64,000 nucleotides of DNA from Sulfitobacter sp. HGT1 (GTDB taxonomy: Bacteria; Pseudomonadota; Alphaproteobacteria; Rhodobacterales; Rhodobacteraceae). Of the stretch, positions 19,154 through 26,934 are shown in pieces; position 1 is the stretch's first letter; each line of letters opens with the position of its first letter. The DNA lies in assembly GCF_013282155.1 (NCBI RefSeq), contig NZ_BLWI01000014.1, forward strand, positions 1-64,000, written 5' to 3'. The translations under genes were made by a program, and so were the position numbers. Below the pieces are notes generated by a model that did no database searches, was not told where the DNA came from, and saw only the letters and a program-made list of their open reading frames with translations.

Positions 19154-19779
19154 CCTCACCTCATGGCCCTTTGCGGATCGGAATCGGCGGACCTGTTGGT
19201 GCGGGTAAAACCACGCTGACGGCTGCCCTGTGTCGGGCCATGCGTGACCGCTGGTCCATTGGCGTGATCACCAACGACATCTACACCCAGGAAGACGCCG
19301 AAGCGTTGATGCGGATGCAGGTGTTGCCCCAGGACAGAATCATCGGGGTCGAAACCGGCGGCTGCCCGCACACCGCAATCCGCGAGGATGCGTCGATCAA
19401 TCTGGCCGCTGTCGCACGGATGCAGGAGCGACACCCCGATCTGGACTGCATCCTGATCGAATCGGGCGGCGACAACCTGTCGGCCACATTTAGCCCCGAA
19501 CTGGCCGACATCACTTTATATGTCATCGACGTGGCCGCAGGCGAGGAAATCCCCCGCAAGGGCGGCCCCGCAATCACCAAGTCGGACATCCTGATCATTA
19601 ATAAAACAGACCTCGCGCCCTATGTCGGGGCGTCGTTGGATGTGATGGACCGTGACGCGAAACGTATGCGCGGCGACCGCCCGTTTGTCTTTGCCGCGAT
19701 GAAATCAGACAAGGGCGTGGCCGAGGTTCTGGACCTGATCGTGAAAATCGGTGGATTACAAATGGTTCCCGCCGATTAA
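19150..19779 (+). CDS. ureG: Urease accessory GTPase UreG
   Basis: A 209-residue SIMIBI-class GTPase that powers nickel delivery to urease. The P-loop [11 protein letters not shown] lies at residues about 13-23. [26 protein letters not shown] (with the Cys-Pro-His nickel site), [15 protein letters not shown] and [10 protein letters not shown] (guanine specificity) follow. It is the last gene of the operon. No urea or nickel transporter genes are present in the window. Confidence 0.98.
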   Translation: MTSPHGPLRIGIGGPVGAGKTTLTAALCRAMRDRWSIGVITNDIYTQEDAEALMRMQVLPQDRIIGVETGGCPHTAIREDASINLAAVARMQERHPDLDCILIESGGDNLSATFSPELADITLYVIDVAAGEEIPRKGGPAITKSDILIINKTDLAPYVGASLDVMDRDAKRMRGDRPFVFAAMKSDKGVAEVLDLIVKIGGLQMVPAD

Positions 19780-19912
19780 CAATTTGTAACAAAAGCGGCG
19801 GATTTTTGCCGTTGGTTAACGGACTGCTTTGATCTTTGTCAAAAATCGACAAAAGTCGCCCGAGCTTTGCGGGGACGGTAAAGCACAGGCTAACAACCAT
19901 CGGGGACAGCAA

Positions 19913-20530
19913 ATGAGCGTGAAACACGCCTTGGCGACAAAATTCGGCATTCCATTTCTTCTGGTAGGCATGCTTTTCGCTGCTGGCTGCGCGCGCGCAC
20001 CGGCCGAGCTTCAGACCATTTCCTCGGCTGGGATTAACCCCGATCTTCACGCCATGGCGATTCAGGAAGTACGCGCCTTGCAATCCAAAGGGGCCCGCGT
20101 CTGGTGTGTGCCCTTTGCGCGCAACGCCAGTGGCGTGAACATCCGCGGCAATGCGAACACCTGGTGGAACCAGGCGAACGGGCAATACGCCCGCGGCAAG
20201 AAACCAGCTGTTGGCGCGGTCATGGCGTTCAAAGGAACACGTCGAAATCCTATGGGCCATGTTGCTGTGGTATCCGAAGTGGTTTCCCCCCGCGAGGTTC
20301 TGGTCGACCACGCCAATTGGAAGCGCAACAAGATCTCCCTGCGGATGAGCGTGATCGACGTGTCTGCGGGCAACGATTGGTCCGATGTCCGTTTGGAAAG
20401 CCAGTCCGACTCTTACGGCAGCGTTTACCCGATCAATGGCTTCATCTACCCCGAAAACACGTTTCATCCCAAAGCTGACAACGCGCCCAAGCCTGTCTTT
20501 GCTTTCATGGGTGCGCCTGCAAAATCCTAA
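19913..20530 (+). CDS. CHAP-domain lipoprotein (putative peptidoglycan hydrolase)
   Basis: A 205-residue protein. The start at 19913 gives a lipoprotein signal with lipobox FAAGC. The CHAP-type cysteine peptidase domain follows: catalytic cysteine in VWCVPFAR, WWNQA, GAVMAFKGT, catalytic histidine in MGHVAVVSEV, then VLVDHANW. CHAP domains cleave amide bonds in peptidoglycan, so it probably acts in the periplasm anchored to a membrane. GGGGACAG precedes the start. Its stop overlaps the convergent dnaE2 stop by 4 bp. The exact bond cleaved is unknown. Confidence 0.85.
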   Translation: MSVKHALATKFGIPFLLVGMLFAAGCARAPAELQTISSAGINPDLHAMAIQEVRALQSKGARVWCVPFARNASGVNIRGNANTWWNQANGQYARGKKPAVGAVMAFKGTRRNPMGHVAVVSEVVSPREVLVDHANWKRNKISLRMSVIDVSAGNDWSDVRLESQSDSYGSVYPINGFIYPENTFHPKADNAPKPVFAFMGAPAKS

Positions 20531-23500
20531 TGAAAATCACGTGACTTTGGTATCACCCGCACATCGCGCGGGTGTTGCCTGGGGGCGACCTGTCCGGGGA
20601 TCGGATGGGTCGGGTGATCGCCGCGCACGGTTGTCTGCGGCACGCGTTCGGCGCTAAGCCGGTCCAGCCGGTCAGTGCGGTTCTCCAGCCGGTCGGCCAC
20701 CACATGGATCACCCGCCCGTCCGTCTGCATCCGCCCATGCACCACCAGCAGCCGCGCCGACATGATGACGGGGCGGTAATGTTCGAACAGCTTGGGCCAG
20801 ATCACCAGATTGGCCACACCTGTTTCGTCCTCTAGCGTAATAAAGCACACGCCCTTGGCGCTGCCCGGTTTTTGCCGCACCAGCACCAGCCCGGCCAGCG
20901 ATACTTTTCGCCCGTGGTTCAGACTTGGCAAATCCCCTGCGGCAATGAACCCCTGCTTGCGCAAACTCCTGCGAAAAAAGCTGATCGGATGCGCCTTAAG
21001 CGACAGGCGCAGCGTCTGGTAATCGGCCACCACCTGTTCGGCTTGCGGCATCGCGGGCAAGAGCACGGGCGGTTCCGCCCCTTCATCGCGGGCATCGGCA
21101 TGGGTGAAAATCGGCAGATCGGGCGCGTCTTTCAACGCCTGCGCCTGCCACAGCGCCTGACGCCGGTCGATCCCCATGTTGCGCATCGCGTCTGCCTCGG
21201 CCAGCTTGCGGATCTGGCCACGATCCAGCCGCGCACGGTTTTTCAGGTCGGCCACATCGACATAGGGCCGGTCGCGGGCATCCATGATCCGCGCCGCCGC
21301 GTCTTCACGCATCCCGTCGACCTGCCGCATCCCCAAGCGCAGTGCAAAGCCATCAGCAGACGGTTCCAGCGTGCAGTTCCAGTCGGAATAATCCACATCA
21401 ACGCCGCGCACCTCGACCCCGTGTTCACGGGCATCGCGCACGATCTGCGCGGGCGCATAGAACCCCATCGGCTGGCTGTTCAGCAGCGCACAGGCAAAGG
21501 CCGCCGGATAATGGCACTTCATCCAGCTCGACACATAGACCAGCTTGGCAAAGCTGGCCGCGTGGCTTTCGGGAAAGCCGTATTCACCGAACCCCTTGAT
21601 CTGGTCAAAACAGCGCTGCGCGAATTCGGGGTCATAGCCACGCTCGGTCATCCGCCCGACCATTTTGGTTTGCAGCGTTTCAATCGTGCCGCGCGACCGG
21701 AAGGTTGCCATCGCCTTGCGCAATTCGTTCGCTTCCTTGGGCGAGAATTTCGCAGCATCAATCGCGATCTTCATCGCCTGTTCCTGAAAGATCGGCACCC
21801 CCAGCGTCCGCCCCAGAATCTTCAGCAACTCGTCCTGCGGATGCTCAGGCCCCGGTGCCGGATAGCTGACACCTTCCTGCCGTTGGCGGCGGCGCAAAAA
21901 CGGATGCACCATATCGCCCTGAATGGGGCCGGGGCGCACGATCGCCACCTCGATCACCAGATCATAGAACACACGCGGGCGCAGCTTGGGCAGCATCGCC
22001 ATCTGCGCCCGGCTTTCCACCTGAAACACCCCCAGACTGTCCCCCGCGCACAGCATGTCATAGGTCGCATCATCATCCGGCGGGACGGTCGCCAGTTCCT
22101 TGTCATCGTTGTAATGCGCCCGCATCAGGTCAAAGCATTTGGCAATGCAGGTCAGCATCCCAAGTGCCAGAATATCGACCTTGAAAATCCCAAGCGCGTC
22201 GATGTCATCCTTGTCCCATTCGATGAAACTGCGGTCGGGCATGGCCCCGTTGCCGATGGGCACCATTTCGGTCAGGGGGCGTTCGGTCAGGATGAACCCG
22301 CCCACATGCTGGCTCAGGTGGCGCGGCATGCCGGTCATTTCCCGCGCCAACATCAATACGCGGCGCAGGTACGGGTCCGACAGGTCCATCCCTGCTTCCT
22401 TGACGCGATCATCCCCCACCGATGCCTCGAAACTGCCCCAGACGGTGCTGGCCAGCTTGCTGGTCACATCCTCGGACAGCCCCATCGCCTTGCCCACCTC
22501 GCGGATGGCGGAACGGGGGCGGTAATGAATCACCGTCGCACAAAGCCCCGCCCGCGTGCGACCGTATTTGGCGTACATGTACTGGATCACTTCCTCGCGG
22601 CGCTCATGTTCGAAATCAACGTCAATATCGGGCGGCTCGTCGCGCTCCTCGCTTAAGAACCGTTCGAACAGCACGTCATGTTCGGCAGGGTCCACCGCCG
22701 TGATGCCAAGACAGAAACAAACGGTGGAATTGGCGGCAGATCCGCGCCCCTGACACAGGATCGGCGGCTGCGCATCCTGGCGGGCAAAGCGCACGATGTC
22801 GTTGATGGTCAGGAAATACCGCGCGATCTTCTTGGACCGGATCAGCGCGAATTCCTTTTCGATGATTGCCTTGATCCGGTCGGGCACGCCTTGCGGGTAA
22901 CGCACGGCGGCCCCCTCCCAGGTCAGGCGCTCCAACTCCTCCTGGGCGGTGCGTCCCTCTGGCACGATCTCGTGCGGGTATTCATATTTCAGATCATCCA
23001 GACTGAAGGTACAGGCATCCGCCAGCCTGCGCGTTGCCGCAACCGCATGGGGCCAGGCGGCGAACAAACGGCACATCTCGGACGGCGGTTTCAGATAGCG
23101 TTCGGCATTCGTTTGCAGCAGAAACCCCGCCGTATTGATCGTGCGCCCCTCGCGGATGCAGGTCATGACGTCCTGCAAGGGGCGGCGGCTGGCGGCGTGA
23201 TACAACACGTCATTGGTGGCCAGTATTCCCAGCCCGTGCGCCTTTGCGATGCGATCCAACTGGTTGATCCGCGCCACATCATCACCACGGTACAGATACG
23301 CCGCCCCCACATGCCGCAGCCCCGGCAAGACCCGCAGCAAGCGCGGCAATCCGGCCTCGAACACCTGCAACCCCTCGGGTGGCATCACGATCAGCTCAAG
23401 GCCCTCGGCATGATCCGCGACCATCTCAAGCGTCAGATGGGTGGTGCCCTTTTCCTGCCAGCCGCCATCGACATCGGCCATCTTGCCCTTGGACAGCAAC

Positions 23501-23838
23501 GTAGACAGCCGCGCATAGGCATCCCGGTCACGGGGATAGGCCAGCAGATCGGTGCCACACATCAGCACCAACCTTGCACCAATGATGGGCCGTATCTTGG
23601 CTTTCGCCGCCTCGGAATACACCCGAACCACACCGGCCAAGGTATTGCGGTCCGCAATCCCCATCGCGTCATAGCCCAGCAGATTGGCAGTCGCCGTCAG
23701 ATCAACCGCATCCGACGCGGCGCGCAGGAACGAGAAACAACTGGCCACCCCCAGCTCCACATAGGGGCTGGGCGGATGCCATTGAAACGGGTCTTCAGCC
23801 TCGATCGTGCGGCGTGGCAGGGCGTCATTCTGCGGCAT
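20527..23838 (-). CDS. dnaE2: Error-prone DNA polymerase DnaE2 (ImuC)
   Basis: A 1103-residue C-family polymerase for translesion synthesis. The PHP domain is N-terminal (YVELGVASCFSFLRAASDAV). The catalytic palm carries PDIDVDF with the two metal-binding aspartates. A helix-hairpin-helix region and a C-terminal OB fold (VSLAGLVLVRQKPGS) follow. Replicative DnaE proteins are longer; this length fits DnaE2. It lies 60 bp downstream of imuB on the same strand, giving the standard imuA-imuB-dnaE2 cassette, which is induced by DNA damage and makes UV- and drug-induced mutations. Expression is expected from the LexA box upstream of imuA. Confidence 0.97.
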   Translation of the reverse strand: MPQNDALPRRTIEAEDPFQWHPPSPYVELGVASCFSFLRAASDAVDLTATANLLGYDAMGIADRNTLAGVVRVYSEAAKAKIRPIIGARLVLMCGTDLLAYPRDRDAYARLSTLLSKGKMADVDGGWQEKGTTHLTLEMVADHAEGLELIVMPPEGLQVFEAGLPRLLRVLPGLRHVGAAYLYRGDDVARINQLDRIAKAHGLGILATNDVLYHAASRRPLQDVMTCIREGRTINTAGFLLQTNAERYLKPPSEMCRLFAAWPHAVAATRRLADACTFSLDDLKYEYPHEIVPEGRTAQEELERLTWEGAAVRYPQGVPDRIKAIIEKEFALIRSKKIARYFLTINDIVRFARQDAQPPILCQGRGSAANSTVCFCLGITAVDPAEHDVLFERFLSEERDEPPDIDVDFEHERREEVIQYMYAKYGRTRAGLCATVIHYRPRSAIREVGKAMGLSEDVTSKLASTVWGSFEASVGDDRVKEAGMDLSDPYLRRVLMLAREMTGMPRHLSQHVGGFILTERPLTEMVPIGNGAMPDRSFIEWDKDDIDALGIFKVDILALGMLTCIAKCFDLMRAHYNDDKELATVPPDDDATYDMLCAGDSLGVFQVESRAQMAMLPKLRPRVFYDLVIEVAIVRPGPIQGDMVHPFLRRRQRQEGVSYPAPGPEHPQDELLKILGRTLGVPIFQEQAMKIAIDAAKFSPKEANELRKAMATFRSRGTIETLQTKMVGRMTERGYDPEFAQRCFDQIKGFGEYGFPESHAASFAKLVYVSSWMKCHYPAAFACALLNSQPMGFYAPAQIVRDAREHGVEVRGVDVDYSDWNCTLEPSADGFALRLGMRQVDGMREDAAARIMDARDRPYVDVADLKNRARLDRGQIRKLAEADAMRNMGIDRRQALWQAQALKDAPDLPIFTHADARDEGAEPPVLLPAMPQAEQVVADYQTLRLSLKAHPISFFRRSLRKQGFIAAGDLPSLNHGRKVSLAGLVLVRQKPGSAKGVCFITLEDETGVANLVIWPKLFEHYRPVIMSARLLVVHGRMQTDGRVIHVVADRLENRTDRLDRLSAERVPQTTVRGDHPTHPIPGQVAPRQHPRDVRVIPKSRDFH

Positions 23839-23898
23839 CGCCTTGTCCCTTTATGGGAGAGCGGGAGGGATGTGGCCGCAGGTGCAGGTCTGCGGTCC

Positions 23899-25443
23899 TC
23901 ATGCGAAAACACCGTGCAGAAACCACAGCGGGTCGCCGCCACGCCCGTCGCCCAACACACCCTGCCGGTAAATCCAGAACCGCCGCCCGTCCTGTACCTC
24001 GACCTTGTAATAATCGCGCAGCCGCGTGCCGGGCTTGTCGCGCCACCATTCCGGCGCGATCCTTTCCGGCCCCTCGAACCGCGCCATGTGATAGGCCACG
24101 CGCCGCCATTGAAACCGCGCGGGCGGGCCTTCGGGCACGGCATAAAGCACGGTGACTTCCTCGGCCGGGTCCAGCAGACGCAAGGGGCGTTCCCGGGTCA
24201 TCTCGGGGGCCACCGCAGCGCTATGGGCAATCGCGGGCACGCGGGTTTCGACCCGTTCGGGCAGATGGCTTTGCACCCATGCGGACCATGTGATTTTCTC
24301 GGGGCCCAACCGCGCCGTCAGCCGGTCCAATAAAGCCGCCACATCGCGCCCCGCATCGCGGCTGCCGTCCAGATGGTCCTGATGCAACGACAGCGGTTCA
24401 ACCCGCAGCGCCTCGAGCGTCAGCAGATCGAACCCGAAACCGGGGTCGATGCCATCCAGCTTGCCGGTCAGCAGCCGCAGCAGATGCGCCGGATCGCGCG
24501 TCGCTACGGCGGTTCTTACATCGCGGCTGCGCCATTCGCCGTCGACGCGGTAGATCGTCAGCCGCAACACCCGTGCGCCCTGTTCCCCCTTGGCCAGATC
24601 GGCACATAGCGCATCAGCCAGCGCGGGCAGTTGCGGTACCGGATCAATCACCGGCTCGGGCAGGCGCACGCGGGCCAGCCAGACCTGCGCATCCGGCGGC
24701 GCGTTCAGCGGATCGGCAGCGCGGCCCGTGGCGCGGTCCAGCAACACCAGCGGATTGCGATCTTCGGCCAGCCCCGAAAACCGCCGCATCAGCGCCACGC
24801 GCGGTACATCCGCCAGCGCGCCGATGGTTTTCAACCCCAGACGCGTCAGCAGCCGCAGCATGTCATCGCTTAACCGCAACGCCGCCACAGGCAACGGGGC
24901 AAGCTGCGCCATCATCGTATCCTTGTCACACACCACAGACGCAGGCCCATGGCGCGCCAGCATTTGCGCGGCCCCGCGCGTGGGGGCCATGGCCAGCCGT
25001 ACGCTGAGCCCCTGCATCTTGAAACGTGTGGCCATGTCGCGCAGCATCGCGGCTTCGCCCCCGAACAGATGCGCGGCCCCTGTGACATCCATGACGATGC
25101 CATCCTGACCATCGCGTACCGTCCACGGGCACCAGCGCCGCGCCCAATGGGCCAACCGTTCCAGCAGCTTGTAATCGCCCGCCGCATCCGCCCGTTCCAC
25201 ATGCAAGTCGGGATAGATCGCCTGCACATCGACCACACGTGCGCCCCCCGCGATGCCCAGCGCGCGCGCCGTTGCGTTCATCGCGTGAATGACAGGACCA
25301 TGGGCCCCTTCGCGCACCAGCACCACGGGCACATCATCCGCCGGTGGCGTGCGATGCTGGGTGATGATCCGCCGCCAGCGTTCCATCGCCAGGTCCGGGA
25401 AATAGACCGAGACGATCCGCGGGTCGCCCTGCTGCCCTGTCAT
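23899..25443 (-). CDS. imuB: ImuB, catalytically inactive Y-family polymerase homologue
   Basis: A 514-residue protein that links DnaE2 to the sliding clamp. The N-terminus VSVYFPDLAMERW replaces the acidic metal-binding motif of active Y-family polymerases, as usual in ImuB. VMDVTGAAHLFGGEAAM and LARHGPASVV follow, and the C-terminal region contains DYYKVEVQDGRRFWIYR. The start ATG 25443 (MTGQQGDPRIVSV) is chosen on homology; longer in-frame starts lie inside imuA. It overlaps imuA by 110 bp in another frame, unusually long for this cassette. Confidence 0.93.
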   Translation of the reverse strand: MTGQQGDPRIVSVYFPDLAMERWRRIITQHRTPPADDVPVVLVREGAHGPVIHAMNATARALGIAGGARVVDVQAIYPDLHVERADAAGDYKLLERLAHWARRWCPWTVRDGQDGIVMDVTGAAHLFGGEAAMLRDMATRFKMQGLSVRLAMAPTRGAAQMLARHGPASVVCDKDTMMAQLAPLPVAALRLSDDMLRLLTRLGLKTIGALADVPRVALMRRFSGLAEDRNPLVLLDRATGRAADPLNAPPDAQVWLARVRLPEPVIDPVPQLPALADALCADLAKGEQGARVLRLTIYRVDGEWRSRDVRTAVATRDPAHLLRLLTGKLDGIDPGFGFDLLTLEALRVEPLSLHQDHLDGSRDAGRDVAALLDRLTARLGPEKITWSAWVQSHLPERVETRVPAIAHSAAVAPEMTRERPLRLLDPAEEVTVLYAVPEGPPARFQWRRVAYHMARFEGPERIAPEWWRDKPGTRLRDYYKVEVQDGRRFWIYRQGVLGDGRGGDPLWFLHGVFA

Positions 25444-26068
25444 AGCTTGCCATCCAGACACCGGGCGCGCGGCCACGGGCGCGGAACAAATCCGCCTCCC
25501 ATATCGGCATGCCGGGGGCTTGGGCATTGTACCGGTTGCCGCCCGAAGGCCGCGACCGCAGCCGCCAGCGTTCGCGCGCCGCACTGAGCGCGCCGTGATC
25601 GCCGGACCGGATCAACCACAAAGGCACCCCCGAACTTTCCGCCCGTAGCGCCAGCCGTTTGGTGGCGGTGAAACTCAGCACCTCGGGCGCGCCGTGAATT
25701 TCGCCCACCACCGCAGACAGGCCCGCGCAACTCGCCCCTTCCTCCATCGCCCACAGAACATCGCGGGGATGGCTGACCTCGACCCGCAGGATGTTGCCGT
25801 TGAAGCCAAAGTGCCGCAACGCAGCCCCGTAAAGCCGCCCGTTTTCGCGCCGCGACATGCGGTCTTGAATCCACATCACCGGGTCCTTGCTGTCGGGCAG
25901 ACACGCCAGCACAAACCCCGTCGCCGCCGCATCGAAGGGCGCGTCGGGCAGCGCGTCGCGCAGGATGGCACCGCCCATAGGTGGGGCCATATGCCGGTCC
26001 GGTACGTCCTTCGTCAGGCGCTTGCCAGACAGGGAAATCACTGGGGTAAATTGGGAATCGGGTTTCAT
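25334..26068 (-). CDS. imuA: ImuA, RecA-like SOS mutagenesis accessory protein
   Basis: A 244-residue protein of the ImuA (SulA-related) family, which binds RecA and ImuB and modulates mutagenic repair. Recognisable segments: PFDAAATGFVLACL, VMWIQDRMSRRENGRLYG, RVEVSHPRDVLWAMEEG, FTATKRLALRAESSGVPLWLI and RWRLRSRPSGGNRYN. The start at 26068 has GGAGG six bases upstream. The protein seems to end by family standards near the ImuB start; the last 36 residues are read from DNA shared with imuB. A LexA box lies just upstream. Confidence 0.9.
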   Translation of the reverse strand: MKPDSQFTPVISLSGKRLTKDVPDRHMAPPMGGAILRDALPDAPFDAAATGFVLACLPDSKDPVMWIQDRMSRRENGRLYGAALRHFGFNGNILRVEVSHPRDVLWAMEEGASCAGLSAVVGEIHGAPEVLSFTATKRLALRAESSGVPLWLIRSGDHGALSAARERWRLRSRPSGGNRYNAQAPGMPIWEADLFRARGRAPGVWMASYDRAAGRPADRLGLFPGPGDGTLAADHHPASHATGG

Positions 26069-26082
26069 GCATCCCTCCATAT

Positions 26083-26097
26083 GTTCACTTTTTGTTC
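26083..26097 (-). promoter_or_regulatory. LexA (SOS) box upstream of imuA
   Basis: GTTC-N7-GTTC on the plus strand (26083-26086 and 26094-26097), that is GAAC-N7-GAAC reading into imuA. This is the direct-repeat LexA motif known for Rhodobacter and other alphaproteobacteria. It ends 15 bp before the imuA start codon, where a bound repressor would block transcription. Confidence 0.88.
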
Positions 26098-26215
26098 TAC
26101 ATGAAAAGGGCAGGTTTGACGAGGCTGATTTCAACCCTGCCGGTCAATTTCAGCTAAGCCCAAGCAATCCTTTTATATTCTGAACTTCGCAGGCCAAAAG
26201 GTGGCGGCAGCACTA

Positions 26216-26749
26216 TCACAGATGTGAAGGCCAACGCGTCTCCTTGAAAAAGATATCACGCCTTTGGGCAAAAGCGGCTAGGGCAAGCAAATCATTCAGC
26301 TGGTCCACTTCGGCAACGGACAAAGGCGCAAGCACGCTTTCATTCCGGTGCAAAACCTCTTGCAGGATGCGTTCGTTCACCATGTGGCCCTTGGGCGTTA
26401 CACTGATTATCGTCGCACGGGCATCTTGGACATCAGGTTCAGATTTAATCAGCGCTTTGCCAATCAGCACCTTTATCAGACGGCTGAGCTGGCTTTTATC
26501 CATCACCAGCAATTCGGCCATATCCCCCGCCCGCATCGAATCATGGGCATGCGCCACAGCCAAAAGCCACCATTCATTCAGGCCGAGGTCGAACATCCGT
26601 TCCATCCAATGTTGACCTGCACATGTGTTGATTGCTGTCAGGCGGGCAATGCGAAAAGTCACGACATCCACAACCGACGACACCTCCGGGTGCTTGGTCA
26701 ACCGGGGTATAATGAAGCCTGCATCGCGATGATCATCGCTTAATGCCAT
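26216..26749 (-). CDS. MarR-family transcriptional regulator
   Basis: A 177-residue winged-helix regulator. LGLNEWWLLAVAHAHDSM precedes the recognition region AELLVMDKSQLSRLIKVLI; the wing follows (DARATIISVTPKG), then a dimerising helix pair. The start at 26749 is preferred because AAGGCGGAAAG lies directly upstream. It is divergent from the DEAD-box helicase gene. TGAC-N3-GTCA at 26811-26821 in the shared intergenic region is a symmetrical site that it could bind. The ligand and targets are unknown; MarR proteins commonly sense phenolics or oxidants. Confidence 0.85.
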   Translation of the reverse strand: MALSDDHRDAGFIIPRLTKHPEVSSVVDVVTFRIARLTAINTCAGQHWMERMFDLGLNEWWLLAVAHAHDSMRAGDMAELLVMDKSQLSRLIKVLIGKALIKSEPDVQDARATIISVTPKGHMVNERILQEVLHRNESVLAPLSVAEVDQLNDLLALAAFAQRRDIFFKETRWPSHL

Positions 26750-26934
26750 CTTTCCGCCTTTGGATGGCAGATACCACAAAAGCGGCCTCCGGTCCGGAAT
26801 TCACAGGTTTTGACAAAGTCATGTACATTCGGGACGCAAACGATTAGGGACGGGCGCAACACTCGGCTGGCGTGCGCGCCACTGCCGTGCCGCGCGCATT
26901 TAAGCCGCCCTTTTTAATCAGTCAGGACTTACCG

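Noticed and set aside
20872-24333. Very long open frames on the plus strand opposite dnaE2 and imuB
   Set aside because: They mirror the GC-rich third-position bias of the real genes on the minus strand, are rich in H, R, P and Q, and have no family motifs or ribosome sites.
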